NCBI RefSeq assembly: GCF_023573145.1
Contig: NZ_CP097636.1
Location: forward strand, 1,488,001-1,552,000
Reading direction: 5' to 3'
Source: Aquincola tertiaricarbonis
GTDB taxonomy: Bacteria > Pseudomonadota > Gammaproteobacteria > Burkholderiales > Burkholderiaceae_C
Length of the DNA stretch: 64,000 bases
In this document: positions 34,182 through 42,831 of the stretch, in pieces
Layout: the number at the start of each line of letters is the position of its first letter
How positions within the stretch are numbered: the stretch's first letter is position 1
Position numbers and translations under genes: made by a program
Notes under the pieces: generated by a model
What the model was told of the DNA's origin: nothing
Seen by the model: only the letters and a program-made list of their open reading frames with translations
Database searches by the model: none

Positions 34182-34832
34182 TCAAGCCGTGGTGCGGGCA
34201 GCCAGGCGGCGGCGCAGCAGCAGCACCGCGCAGCCACCGGCCATCAGCAGCGCGGCGGCCGGCTCGGGCACCGGCACCAAGGTGCTGGCCAGCTCGACCC
34301 GCAGGCCGGTGGGGCCGCCGTTGTCGTTGCGCGTCACGAAGCTGAGGGTGTTCACCCCCGCGGCAAAGCCGCCGGTGATGGCGAAGCTTTTGAAGCTGCT
34401 GTAGCCGTTGGCCGTGAAGCCGATGTCCTGGCCGTTCAGCAGGACGGCCCGCAGGCTGTCGTCCACCGCCAACTGGCCGTCAATGCGGGCGGTGCTGGCG
34501 TCGTAGCCGGTCAGGTCGAATCGGGTGGTGTAGGTGAAGATGAAGTCCGGTTGGCCGGCAGCATCACCGTTGCCGGTCAGCGCCGGCGTGATCCAGCCCG
34601 ACAGGTCGTCGTTCTTCGGCCAGTAGCCCGGGTAGCCGGCGGGGTTCTGCGCGACGTAGGTCGGCGCGTCGGTCAGATCGCCGCCGGTCACGGTGTAGTG
34701 CGCGTCGACGGCGCCCGGGGACAGCGGCGTGCCATCGGCGGCCAGGCCGGTGGACGACGGGCCGGCAGCCTGGGCCATGCCGCCCAGCAGGCACAGCAGG
34801 ACCGCGCTCAAAGGCCGTAGGAAGCGTTGCAT
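34182..34832 (-). CDS. PEP-CTERM sorting-domain protein
   Basis: Encodes 216 aa. The signal peptide is MQRFLRPLSAVLLCLLGGMAQA. The middle is a beta-rich domain with DDLSGWITPALTG, TYTTRFDLTGYDASTARIDGQLAVDDSLRAVLLNGQDIGF and NTLSFVTRNDNGGPTGLRVEL, reminiscent of jelly-roll carbohydrate-binding modules. The end is VPVPEPAAALLMAGGCAVLLLRRRLAA, the PEP-CTERM signal. It is exported and processed by an exosortase encoded elsewhere. It is the second such protein in the window. Confidence 0.88.
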   Translation of the reverse strand: MQRFLRPLSAVLLCLLGGMAQAAGPSSTGLAADGTPLSPGAVDAHYTVTGGDLTDAPTYVAQNPAGYPGYWPKNDDLSGWITPALTGNGDAAGQPDFIFTYTTRFDLTGYDASTARIDGQLAVDDSLRAVLLNGQDIGFTANGYSSFKSFAITGGFAAGVNTLSFVTRNDNGGPTGLRVELASTLVPVPEPAAALLMAGGCAVLLLRRRLAARTTA

Positions 34833-34999
34833 CGAGGAATCTCCTGGTCACTGCGGCCGCCCGAGTGCGGACCGCTTGCGCGCAGGGTAGGAACCGGGGC
34901 GTTAGGGCGGCGTTAAAGGCAACGTCGAGCGCCATCACAATCACCAGCATCCGGGCCCGTCAAAGGCCAAGACAGTCAGCCCTTGAGAAAGGAATCCAC

Positions 35000-35746
35000 T
35001 TGCCGACGACGCCGATCGACCTCACGCACCGGGGGCGCACGCTGCGCGGCACGCGCCATGGGCCGCAGGCCAGCCGCGGCACGGTGCTGTTCGCCCATGG
35101 CTTTTCAGACAGCCGCATCGGACCCGGCCGGCTCATCGTCGACTTCGCGCGGGCGCTGGCCGACGAGGGCTTTGCCGTCCTGGCCTTCGACCGCGCCGGC
35201 CATGGCGAAAGCGACGGCAGTTTCTTCGACGTCAACGTGCCCGACGAGCTCGACCAGCTGGCCGTGATGGCCGGCACCGTCGACGGCCCGGTGCATCTGG
35301 TGGGGCATTCGCTGGGCGGCATGGAGGTCGCGACCCTGGCGGGCAGGCAGCCCCACAAGGTCGCCAGCCTGACGCTGTGGGCCCCTGCGGCCGCCAGTGC
35401 CGACGAGGTGGCCCAGGGCAAGATCCTGGGCAGGCCGGTGGGGCCGGCCGACAACGCCTATCCGTTCGACGTCAACGGCCAGGCGCTGGGCCCTTCGTTC
35501 GCCCAAGGCTATGACGCCTACGACCCCTTCGAGGGTCTGTCGGCGTACACGGGGCCGGTTCATCTGCACCACGGCGAGTCGGACGAGGCCGTGCCGGTGG
35601 CCTATGCGCACCGCTATGCGCAGCTGTGGCCGCAGGCCGAGCTGACGCTCTATCCCGGCACCGACCATGTGTGGTCGAAGCTGCCGGCCCGCCAGGCCTT
35701 GATCCTGGCCAGCGTGCGTCAGATCGTGCGGACGGCTAAGGAGTAG
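35000..35746 (+). CDS. Alpha/beta hydrolase
   Basis: Encodes 248 aa. I chose TTG at 35000 because AGAAAGGA lies 6-7 bases upstream and family similarity starts at IDLTHRGRTLRGTRHG; the frame is open back to 34865 without family-like sequence. The oxyanion turn is LFAHGFSDSR, the nucleophile elbow is LVGHSLGGMEVA (GHSLGG), and the acid and His are in HHGESDEAVPV and PGTDHVWSK. Esterase or peptidase-like activity is likely; the substrate is unknown. Confidence 0.87.
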   Translation: MPTTPIDLTHRGRTLRGTRHGPQASRGTVLFAHGFSDSRIGPGRLIVDFARALADEGFAVLAFDRAGHGESDGSFFDVNVPDELDQLAVMAGTVDGPVHLVGHSLGGMEVATLAGRQPHKVASLTLWAPAAASADEVAQGKILGRPVGPADNAYPFDVNGQALGPSFAQGYDAYDPFEGLSAYTGPVHLHHGESDEAVPVAYAHRYAQLWPQAELTLYPGTDHVWSKLPARQALILASVRQIVRTAKE

Positions 35747-35755
35747 GTCAGCGCC

Positions 35756-36919
35756 TCACGCCGCCACCAGGCTCCCCGCCTGCGCCTTCGCGAAGCGCCC
35801 GATGTGGAAGGGCTCGATCGGCGTGCTGGTACGGCCGGTGGCCAGCAGTTCGGCCATCACGTCGCCCACGCCGGGGCTGATGGCGAAGCCCTCGCCGTTG
35901 AAGCCGAAGGCATAGTGCAGGCCGGGCACGCGGGCGCTGGGGCCCATCACCGGCGCCCAGTCGGCGGTGTAGCCCTCGATGCCGCTCCACACGCGGATCA
36001 GCTGCACGTGGGCAAAGGCCGGCACGAAGCGGCGCAGCTCGCGCATCTGCCGCAGGATGTTGTCGGGCTTGACGTAGGCCCGCACATGGGCCGCATCGGC
36101 CGGGCCCTTGAGGCCGCCGCCGAAGACGATGTTGCCGCGCCGGATCTGGCGGAAATACAGCCCTTCATGTTCCACCGGGGTGGAGACGCCGATCGACGGC
36201 CCGATGGCATACGGCAGCGGCTCGGTCACGCCCATCTGCGGGCCGCGGGCTTCCAGCGGCACCGTCTCGCCGAACAGGCTGGCGATGCGGTTGGACCAGG
36301 CGCCGCAGGCCACCAGCAGCTGCGCGGCGCGAAAGCGCCGGCCGTCGGCGGTGTGGGCCACGAAGTCGCCGGCTTCACGCTCCACATGCACCACCTCGGC
36401 ATGCTCTTGGATGTGGGCGCCCAGCCGCGCCGCGGCGCGGCCGAAGGCGGGGCCGGCCAGCCGCGGGTTGGCATGGCCGTCTTCGGGCGACAGGGAGCCT
36501 GCCACCACCTCGGGCGCGAAGATGCCCCAGCGCTGCTGCAGCTGCTGGCGGGTGAAGAGTTCGAGCTTCAGGCCCAGCGGCGCCACGTCGCGCGCATGCT
36601 GTTCCAGCTTGGCGGCCTGCTGCTCGGTGTAGCAGCAGCGCAGGTGGCCGTAGGGCACGAACTCCAGGTCCTCGCCCAGCAGCGGCTTGACGCGGCCCCA
36701 CACCTCGCGGGCGCGGTTGGCCAGCGGCATCTGCTCCAGCGCGCGGCCCTGGCGGCGCACGTTGCCGAAGTTGGTGCCGCTGGCCTGGCGGCCGATCAGC
36801 TCACGCTCCAGCAGCGCGACCGAGCGGCCATGCCGCTGGCGCAGGAAGAAGGCGGTGGCGGTGCCCATCAGGCCGCCGCCCAGCACCAGCACGTCGGTGC
36901 GCAGGGTCTCGTTCGTCAT
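35756..36919 (-). CDS. FAD-dependent amine/amino-acid oxidoreductase (DadA/HcnC/opine-oxidase-B-like)
   Basis: Encodes 387 aa. The dinucleotide motif is VLVLGGGLMGTATAFFL (14-19 GGGLMG), followed by the DAO-family core with ASGTNFGNVRRQGRA, LVACGAWSN, IRVWSGIEGYTADWAPVMG and YAFGFNGEGFAISPGVGDVMAELL. It overlaps the upstream subunit gene by ATGA. The trio with the 466-aa FAD/BFD protein and the 120-aa ferredoxin-like protein corresponds to the HcnABC/opine oxidase/hydroxyproline dehydrogenase layout. In those complexes this subunit oxidises a C-N bond and electrons leave via the iron-sulfur parts to the quinone pool. Confidence 0.88.
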   Translation of the reverse strand: MTNETLRTDVLVLGGGLMGTATAFFLRQRHGRSVALLERELIGRQASGTNFGNVRRQGRALEQMPLANRAREVWGRVKPLLGEDLEFVPYGHLRCCYTEQQAAKLEQHARDVAPLGLKLELFTRQQLQQRWGIFAPEVVAGSLSPEDGHANPRLAGPAFGRAAARLGAHIQEHAEVVHVEREAGDFVAHTADGRRFRAAQLLVACGAWSNRIASLFGETVPLEARGPQMGVTEPLPYAIGPSIGVSTPVEHEGLYFRQIRRGNIVFGGGLKGPADAAHVRAYVKPDNILRQMRELRRFVPAFAHVQLIRVWSGIEGYTADWAPVMGPSARVPGLHYAFGFNGEGFAISPGVGDVMAELLATGRTSTPIEPFHIGRFAKAQAGSLVAA

Positions 36920-38316
36920 GCCTTCACCTCGGCGGTGTTCATCATCAGCGGCTTGACCGGTGCCTGCGAGCGCAGCCGGCCCACCAGCTGCACTGGCACG
37001 CCGCTGGCCTGGGCCACGATCTCGGCCGAGGCATGGCCGCAGAAGCGGCCCTGGCAGCGGCCCATGCCCACGCGGCTGAAGGCCTTGGCGCGGTTGACTT
37101 CCTGGCTGCCCATCTCGGTGACGCAGCGGCGCAGCTCGCCGGCGGTGACGGCTTCGCAGCGGCACACCACGGCGTCGTCGGGCAGCTGCGCAGCCTGCTC
37201 ATGCGGCCACGGAAAGGCCCGCGCCAGCCCGTCGCGGAAACGGTCCATCTGCGCCAGCGTGCGGCGCAGCGCAGGCGCCTCGGCCGCATGCAGCGCCTGG
37301 CCGCGTGCATGGCCCAGGTCGCTCAGCGCGGCCAGCGCCGCCAGCCGGCCCGCGGCCTCGGCCCCATCGGCGCCCAGGATGCGCACGCCGTCACCGGCCA
37401 GGTACACGCCGCGGGTGCTGCTGCGGCCGTCTTCGTCGATGCGCGGCAGCCATTGCCGGCTCACCGGCTCGAAGTGGAAGTCGCAGCGCGCCAGGTCGGC
37501 CAGCTGGGTTTCGGCCCGCAGGTGCCAGCCCATGCCCACCGCGTCGCACTCGAAGCGGCGCACGGTGCCGTGGGCATCGCGCACCACCACGGCCTCGGCG
37601 CCCATCGCGTCGCTGCCTTCGATGCGCAGCGGCTGCACGCCCTGCAGCACGGTGACGCCGGCCCGCCGCAGGCCGCGGATCAGCCCCAGGCCGCGCCAGG
37701 CCAGCGCCGGCCGTGCCAGCAGGCCGCGCAGCGCGGCCAGCGGCTTCATCGCCGGTGCGGTGTCCAGCACCGCTTCCACATGCGCGCCGGCCTGCTCGTA
37801 CTGCGAGGCCACCAGGTACAGCAACGGACCGCTGCCGAGGAACACCACGCGGCCGCCGATGGCGCAGGCCTGGGCCTTGAGCGCGATCTGCGCCGCGCCC
37901 AGGCTGTAGCAGCCGGCGCGGTGCCAGCCTTCCACCGGCATCAGCCGGTCGGTGGCACCGCTGCACACCAGCAGCGCGTCGTAGGGCAGCTCTTTCGGCT
38001 CACCCCGGTGCACCACATGCAGCGCCGGCTGCTCGGCCACTCCGGTGAGGTTCCAGGCGAGCGTTTCGCTGCGGTAGTCCACCTGGGTGCGCAGCGCGTC
38101 GAAGTCCTGGTGCAGGGCCTGGGCCTTGGCGGCTTCGCTGCCGTACAACTTGGCATAGGGCCGCTGGAAGCCTTCGGGCTGGCGGCGGTAGATCTGGCCG
38201 CCGTCGCGCCGGCCTTCGTCGATGACGATGGGCCGCAGGCCTGCGGCCACCACGGCTTGAGCGGCACGCACGCCTGCAGGCCCGGTGCCGACAATGACGA
38301 TGCGGGGCGCCGTCAC
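36916..38316 (-). CDS. FAD/NAD(P)-binding oxidoreductase with BFD-like 2Fe-2S domain (HcnB/OoxA-like)
   Basis: GTG start at 38316 overlapping the small subunit gene as GTGA, 466 aa. The N-terminal FAD motif is IVIVGTGPAGVRAAQAV and a second nucleotide fold is GGRVVFLGSGPLLYLVASQ. GVYLAGDGVRILGADGAEAAGRLAALAAL is typical of the family. The C-terminal BFD-like cluster has VVCRCEAVTAGELRRC and GMGRCQGRFCG, which supply the four Cys. It is the alpha subunit of the heterotrimeric dehydrogenase. Confidence 0.9.
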   Translation of the reverse strand: MTAPRIVIVGTGPAGVRAAQAVVAAGLRPIVIDEGRRDGGQIYRRQPEGFQRPYAKLYGSEAAKAQALHQDFDALRTQVDYRSETLAWNLTGVAEQPALHVVHRGEPKELPYDALLVCSGATDRLMPVEGWHRAGCYSLGAAQIALKAQACAIGGRVVFLGSGPLLYLVASQYEQAGAHVEAVLDTAPAMKPLAALRGLLARPALAWRGLGLIRGLRRAGVTVLQGVQPLRIEGSDAMGAEAVVVRDAHGTVRRFECDAVGMGWHLRAETQLADLARCDFHFEPVSRQWLPRIDEDGRSSTRGVYLAGDGVRILGADGAEAAGRLAALAALSDLGHARGQALHAAEAPALRRTLAQMDRFRDGLARAFPWPHEQAAQLPDDAVVCRCEAVTAGELRRCVTEMGSQEVNRAKAFSRVGMGRCQGRFCGHASAEIVAQASGVPVQLVGRLRSQAPVKPLMMNTAEVKA

Positions 38317-38675
38317 TGCGGCACCCCAGCAGGCCGGCGCGCCAGCGTGGCCTGCAGGTCGGGCGTCATCGGCCACTGGCCACGGGGCGGGCGGGTCAGG
38401 ATGGCCATGCCGCCCTCGGCCACGGTGGAGCAGGCGCGCAGCCGCTCGCCGGCCGGGGTCCACACCCAGCAGTCCTGGCAGGCGCCCATCAGGCAGAAGC
38501 CGGCACGCGGGCCATCGCCGAATTCGCTGTCGCGCAGCCGCCGCCCCTGGCTGAGCACGGCCACCAGCAAGGTGTCGCCGGCCAGGGCCTGCACGGGCTG
38601 GCCATCCACCAGCAGGGTGATCGGCGGCCGGTCGGTTTCGGCCAGCCGGATAAAGCGGGGCGGTAGGGCGGACAT
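38313..38675 (-). CDS. 2Fe-2S ferredoxin-like small subunit (HcnA-like)
   Basis: Encodes 120 aa from the ATG at 38675. It has a beta-grasp N-terminal half (ITLLVDGQPVQALAGDTLLVAVL) and cluster cysteines in FCLMGACQDCWVWTPAGERLRACST (C-x4-C-x2-C-x12-C). It is the small subunit of the three-part dehydrogenase. Its substrate class (D-amino acid, opine, hydroxyproline or glycine) cannot be fixed from sequence. The Lrp gene ends 26 bases upstream. Confidence 0.9.
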   Translation of the reverse strand: MSALPPRFIRLAETDRPPITLLVDGQPVQALAGDTLLVAVLSQGRRLRDSEFGDGPRAGFCLMGACQDCWVWTPAGERLRACSTVAEGGMAILTRPPRGQWPMTPDLQATLARRPAGVPQ

Positions 38676-38701
38676 GGGGGTGGTGGGTGATGCGGCAGCG
38701 C

Positions 38702-39196
38702 TCAGCGCTGGTGGGGGAACAGCCGTTCGATCGGGTAATGGGTCTTGATGAACGGCGACTTGATGACGATGTAGCTGAAGTACTTCTCGATGCCGATGTT
38801 GCGTTCGAGCAGGCCTTCGATCACTTCCTGGTAGTGGTTGACGCCGCGGGTCATGAACTTCAGCAGGTAGTCGTAGCCGCCGCTCACCAGGTGGCACTCC
38901 AGGATCTCGTCGACGTCGCGGATCGCGGCCTCGAAGCGGATGAAGTCCTCGCGGTGGTGGTCGGCCAGCGTCACCTCGGTGAACACCGTCAGCGTGTCGC
39001 CCAGCTTCTCCAGCCGCAGCTGGGCGCCATAGCCGCTGATGTAGCCCGCCTGCTCCAGCCGCTTGACGCGGATCAGGCAGGGGCTGGGCGACAGGCCCAC
39101 CGCGTCGGCCAGGTCGACGTTGGTCATGCGGCCGTTCTTCTGCAGCTGGGCCAGGATGCGAAGGTCGAGGCGGTCGACCTTGAGGGTTTCAGACAT
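38702..39196 (-). CDS. Lrp/AsnC-family transcriptional regulator
   Basis: Encodes 164 aa. The N-terminal HTH is LDRRILAQLQKNGRMTNVDLADAVGLSPSPCLIRVKRLEQAGYI-like (here DRLDLRILAQL), and the RAM domain covers about 70-150 (VDEILECHLVSGGYDYLLKFMT, INHY-like VNHYQEVI). It lies between the aminotransferase and dehydrogenase genes in the same direction. It is therefore probably the amino-acid-responsive regulator of this leftward operon and perhaps also of the divergent rightward operon. Confidence 0.93.
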   Translation of the reverse strand: MSETLKVDRLDLRILAQLQKNGRMTNVDLADAVGLSPSPCLIRVKRLEQAGYISGYGAQLRLEKLGDTLTVFTEVTLADHHREDFIRFEAAIRDVDEILECHLVSGGYDYLLKFMTRGVNHYQEVIEGLLERNIGIEKYFSYIVIKSPFIKTHYPIERLFPHQR

Positions 39197-39246
39197 GATC
39201 GTGTTCGTGAGAACTGCTGGAGCCCCGGATTCTGCGGTGGCGCCCG

Positions 39247-40671
39247 TCAACCGGCCATCGCCGCCCGCACCTCGGGCATGGCCAGCACGTCGTCCAGCGT
39301 CTTCTTCAGGCGCTGGAACAGCAACTCGAACTCGCTCTCGGTGAAGGTGAGCGCCGGCGCAAAGCCCAGGATGTGGTCGCCGAAGGCGCGGAACACCAGG
39401 CCGTTGCGGTAGGCAGTGGCGAAGATGCGGTCGGCCAGGCCCAGCGCGGGATCGAAGGCGCGCTTGCTGGCCTTGTCGGCCACCAGCTCCAGCGCGCCCA
39501 GCAGCCCGCGGTGGCGCGAGTCGCCCACCAGCGGATGGTCGCGCAGGCCGTCCAGCCCGGCGGAGAAGTGGGCGGCGCCCCGCTGGCCGTTGGCCAGCAC
39601 GCCGCCTTGCTGGTACAGGCGCAGCACTTCCAGCGCCACGGCCGCGCCCACCGGGTGGCCCGAGTAGGTGGCGCCATGGCCGATGGGTGCACCGGCGGGC
39701 GCCGCATCGGCGATGGCGGCATACACCTTCTCCGAGACCATGGTGGCGCCCATCGGCACGTAGCCGGCGGTCAGGCCCTTGGCCAGCGTCATCAGGTCGG
39801 GCTGCACGCCTTCGGCTTCGCACGCGAACATCGGGCCGGTGCGGCCGAAGCCGGTGATCACCTCGTCGACGACGAACAGGATGTCCAGTTCATGGGCCGC
39901 CAGCTGCATGGCCTTGAGCCAGCCCACCGGCGGCACGATGACGCCACCCGAGCCCTGGATGGGCTCGCAGAAGAAGGCGGCGACGTTCTGCGCGCCCAGC
40001 TCGGCCACCTTGGCGCGCAGCGCCGCGACCGAGGCCGCGATCACCGCGGCATCGTCCGCGGCTTCGCTGCGGTAGGGGTAGGGCGAAGCGATGTAGTGCT
40101 GCGTCGGCAGCGGCAGGTCGAAGCCGCGGTGGAAGGCCGGCAGCGCCGTGAGCCCGGCGCCGGTGGACGAGGAGCCGTGATAACCGCGCTGCAGCGAGAT
40201 GAAGTGCTTCTTGCCCGGCCGGCCGGTGGCGTTGTAGTACTGCACGATGAAGCGCACCGCGGCGTCCACCGCTTCCGAGCCGCCCAGCGTGAGGTAGGCG
40301 CGGCTGAGCGAGGCGGGCGTGAGCTCGGCCAGCTTGGCGGCCAGGCGGATGGCCGGCTCGCTGGCGAAGTGGAAGTAGCCGGTGGCATAGGGCAGCTGGC
40401 GCAGCTGCTCGGTGGCGGCCTGCACCACGCTTTCCTGGCCATAGCCCACGTTCACGCACCACAGGCCCGCGAACGCATCCAGCAGCTGGTGGCCGCGGTT
40501 GTCGGTGAGAAACGCCCCCTTGGCCGAAGCCAGCACGGCCGGGCCGCGCTGCTCATGCAGGCGCCACGGCGCCACGGGGTGGATCAGGTGCGCGCGGTCC
40601 AGCGCGGCCAGTTCGTCGGGGTGGATGGGTGACAGCATGGGGGTGGGCGCGGCGGGCGGCTTGTTGGGCAA
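39247..40671 (-). CDS. Class III PLP aminotransferase (omega-amino acid/putrescine-pyruvate type)
   Basis: Encodes 474 aa, or 463 if the internal Met at residue 12 is used. The fold-type I motifs are YLTLGGSEAVDAAVRF, RGYHGSSSTGAGL, FVVDEVITGFGRTGPMF (D269) and PLP Lys K298 in TLAKGLTAGYVPMGA. The substrate-gating WRLHEQ/LWCVNVGYG segments resemble the SpuC and beta-alanine-pyruvate groups. It converts a primary amine to an aldehyde, which the aldehyde dehydrogenases of the divergent operon could oxidise. Confidence 0.92.
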   Translation of the reverse strand: MPNKPPAAPTPMLSPIHPDELAALDRAHLIHPVAPWRLHEQRGPAVLASAKGAFLTDNRGHQLLDAFAGLWCVNVGYGQESVVQAATEQLRQLPYATGYFHFASEPAIRLAAKLAELTPASLSRAYLTLGGSEAVDAAVRFIVQYYNATGRPGKKHFISLQRGYHGSSSTGAGLTALPAFHRGFDLPLPTQHYIASPYPYRSEAADDAAVIAASVAALRAKVAELGAQNVAAFFCEPIQGSGGVIVPPVGWLKAMQLAAHELDILFVVDEVITGFGRTGPMFACEAEGVQPDLMTLAKGLTAGYVPMGATMVSEKVYAAIADAAPAGAPIGHGATYSGHPVGAAVALEVLRLYQQGGVLANGQRGAAHFSAGLDGLRDHPLVGDSRHRGLLGALELVADKASKRAFDPALGLADRIFATAYRNGLVFRAFGDHILGFAPALTFTESEFELLFQRLKKTLDDVLAMPEVRAAMAG

Positions 40672-40725
40672 TCGATGACCGTCAGCTTAGGCCCGGGTGC
40701 ACCGTGGGTGATGCTGCTTTGGGCC

Positions 40726-40742
40726 GCCTGCGTGGCGCAGGC
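40726..40742. repeat. Perfect 17-base inverted repeat between ghrA-like gene and aminotransferase
   Basis: GCCTGCG-TGG-CGCAGGC, 7-base arms and a 3-base loop, in the 119-base gap. No T-run follows on the minus strand, so it could be a weak terminator for the preceding gene or an operator for the aminotransferase gene. Confidence 0.45.
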
Positions 40743-40790
40743 TGCGGTTGTGCGCCGCGCTTCGGCACATCGTGCCGTGGCCCAGGTGCA

Positions 40791-41726
40791 TCAATATCCC
40801 TTGATGCGATCAACCAATCCGGTCATGGTCTCGCCGGCTTGCCAGCGGCGCAGGTTGGCGATCACCACCTCGGCCGCCGATTGCGGCTGCGTCATGCTGG
40901 CGATGTGCGGCGTGAGCTGCACATGCGGGTGACGCCAGAGGGCATGGTCGGCCGGCAGCGGCTCGGGGTCGGTCACGTCCAGCATCGCCTCGGCCAGCTG
41001 GCCGCTGTCCAGTGCGGCCAGCAGGTCGGCCTGCACCAGCTGCGGGCCGCGGCCCACGTGCACCAGTTGCGCACCGCGCGGCAGTTGCGCGAACAGCGCG
41101 GCATTCAGCAGGCCGCGCGTGGCGGCGGTCAGCGGCAGCAGGCAGACCAGGATCTCGGTGCGGGCCAGGAAGCGGGCCAGGCCCTCGGGCCCGGCATGGC
41201 ATTGCACGCCCGGCAGCTCGCGGGCCGAGCGGCTCCAGCCTGCGCAGTCGAAGCCGAAGTCCACCAGCCGTGCCAGCACCGCCTGGCCCAGCGAGCCCAG
41301 GCCCAGCACACCCACGCGGCGCTGGTGCGCGGGCCGCACCGGCAGCGGTTGCCAGTGGCCGGCCTGCTGCTGGCGGCGGTACTGCGGCCGGTCGCGGTGC
41401 AGGTCCAGCACCGCATGGCTCACGTACTCCACCATGCCTTGGATGATGCCGGGCTCGACCATGCGCACCAGCGGCAGCGTGGGCGGCAGCGCGGCCAGGT
41501 CGAACTGGTCGACCCCGGCGCCGGAGGAGAACAGCACCTCCAGGTTCGGGAAGGCGGTGGCCAGGTCGGGCGGCGGTTCCCAGGCGGCGATGAAGCGCAC
41601 CCGCGCCGCGTCGCCCACGTCGGGCCAGATGCGGAAATCGACCTGCGGCAGCTGCTGGCGGAACACCTCGGCCCACAGGCGGCCGCGGGCGGGGTCGGAC
41701 TTGTAGAGGAAGGTGCAGGGGTCCAT
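40791..41726 (-). CDS. ghrA: Glyoxylate/hydroxypyruvate reductase A-like 2-hydroxyacid dehydrogenase
   Basis: Encodes 311 aa. The NAD(P) motif is VGVLGLGSLGQAVLARL. The catalytic Arg is in LVHVGRGPQLVQADLL, the Glu in VTDPEPLPADH and the His in LTPHIASMTQP, the D-isomer-specific dehydrogenase triad. The N-terminal half with SSGAGVDQF matches the GhrA subgroup. It reduces 2-keto acids such as glyoxylate or hydroxypyruvate, plausibly disposing of a keto acid from the adjacent aminotransferase or dehydrogenase reactions. It starts 12 bases after the GNAT gene. Confidence 0.88.
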   Translation of the reverse strand: MDPCTFLYKSDPARGRLWAEVFRQQLPQVDFRIWPDVGDAARVRFIAAWEPPPDLATAFPNLEVLFSSGAGVDQFDLAALPPTLPLVRMVEPGIIQGMVEYVSHAVLDLHRDRPQYRRQQQAGHWQPLPVRPAHQRRVGVLGLGSLGQAVLARLVDFGFDCAGWSRSARELPGVQCHAGPEGLARFLARTEILVCLLPLTAATRGLLNAALFAQLPRGAQLVHVGRGPQLVQADLLAALDSGQLAEAMLDVTDPEPLPADHALWRHPHVQLTPHIASMTQPQSAAEVVIANLRRWQAGETMTGLVDRIKGY

Positions 41727-41738
41727 GGCAGGTCTCGG

Positions 41739-42617
41739 TCAGCCGAGGGCCTGGGTGGCCAAGGCGAACAGGCGCACGCCCGGCTGCACCGCCAGCGGCT
41801 CACCGCGCACCATCGTGGTGGGTGCGTCCACGCGCAGCAGACCCAGGCTTTCCAGCCACTCGGCCAGGCCGCTGTCGAAGTCGATGTCGATGCGCACGAA
41901 GCGCCCGGCCGACAGGCCCGACAGGTGGGCGATCAAGGCCTTGGCGCCTTCGGCATCGGGCGCGGCCACCGGGCCGATGATGTGGCCGCGGCCGAAGCGC
42001 CGCAGCATCGCGAAGCCGCGGGCCTGGCCGTCGTGGTCCAGCACCACGGTGGCCTCGGCACTGGCCAGCAGCTCGTCGATCAGCGCATCGCGCGGCATGC
42101 CGCGGGCAGCGGCGTCCAGCGCCTTCAGCGCGGCGGCATCGTTGCTGCCGGCCGGTCGCAGCCGCCAGCCGGCGCCCAGCGCCACCAGCGGCGCGGGCAG
42201 GGCGGTGCCCTGGTGCTGCCGCACTTCACCGGTGCGCACGAAGCCCAGGCGTTCATACAGGCCGCGGCCTTCGGGCGTGGCATGCAGCAGCACGCTGCGG
42301 TCTTCCAGGCCTTCCAGCAGCGCCGTCATCAGCCGGTGGCCGATGCGGCGGCCCTGGCAGGCCGGCGCCACGATCACCAGGCCCAGCGTGGCGTGCTGCG
42401 GACCCCAGCGCCAGCGCAGCGCAGTGCCCACGACGGCGCCGTCGCGCTCGGCCACCAGGCCGTCGCCCAAGGCAAACACCTGTTCCCAGTCGGCAGGGCG
42501 GTGCGGCCAGCGCAGGTCGGCGGACAGCGCATGCGCGGCGGCCAGGTCGTCGGCGGTCATGGCGCGCAACAGCACGCCATCGCTGGCGGTGGCCTTCGCG
42601 GTCTCGGCATCGATCAA
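41739..42617 (-). CDS. Two-domain GNAT N-acetyltransferase
   Basis: Encodes 292 aa using TTG at 42617, which has GGGAG about 8 bases upstream. The only nearby ATG would remove the first strand (LLRAMTADDL), so I prefer TTG. The N-terminal GNAT domain has ALRWRWGPQHATLGLVIVAPACQGRRIGHRLM (acetyl-CoA loop Q-GRR-IG) and LYERLGFVRTGE. The C-terminal domain (SNDAAALKALDAAARGMPRDALI, GFAMLRRFGRGHIIGPVAAP) is a second GNAT-like fold as in eukaryotic-type YitI/DUF1248-related proteins. Amine or amino-acid acetylation is plausible. It is the first gene of the leftward operon. Confidence 0.85.
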   Translation of the reverse strand: MIDAETAKATASDGVLLRAMTADDLAAAHALSADLRWPHRPADWEQVFALGDGLVAERDGAVVGTALRWRWGPQHATLGLVIVAPACQGRRIGHRLMTALLEGLEDRSVLLHATPEGRGLYERLGFVRTGEVRQHQGTALPAPLVALGAGWRLRPAGSNDAAALKALDAAARGMPRDALIDELLASAEATVVLDHDGQARGFAMLRRFGRGHIIGPVAAPDAEGAKALIAHLSGLSAGRFVRIDIDFDSGLAEWLESLGLLRVDAPTTMVRGEPLAVQPGVRLFALATQALG

Positions 42618-42831
42618 GTCAATCTCCCGTGCAGGATGGGCAGGCGATCTTCCGCAGATGTCAGGGTTGGCGCTAGTACGTTCTTGTTGTCCGCAGCAAC
42701 TTGCAAGCTTCGTCTGCGGCGGGCCTGCGATACGCAATTCGCTGCGGCCCCGGGCCCGCCAACGCATACAAATGCCGCGCCACCCTTCCTAGCATCGGCC
42801 GCATCGTTCGCAACCCCTGCCAAGGCCTGCC
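42618..42831. promoter_or_regulatory. Divergent promoter region of the amine/amino-acid operons
   Basis: These 214 bases separate the leftward seven-gene set from the rightward eight-gene set. They contain the imperfect repeat TTGTTG-TCCG-CAGCAA (42685-42700) directly followed by a perfect CTTGCAAG (42700-42707). They are AT-richer than their surroundings (for example CTAGTACGTTCTTGTTG), as expected for a promoter and a regulator site. I could not assign -35/-10 elements with certainty. Confidence 0.5.

Noticed and set aside
35756-38675. Naming the three-subunit dehydrogenase as hydrogen cyanide synthase HcnABC
   Set aside because: The layout is the same, but opine, D-amino acid and hydroxyproline dehydrogenases share it, and the neighbours point to amine/amino-acid catabolism; no specific HCN evidence.
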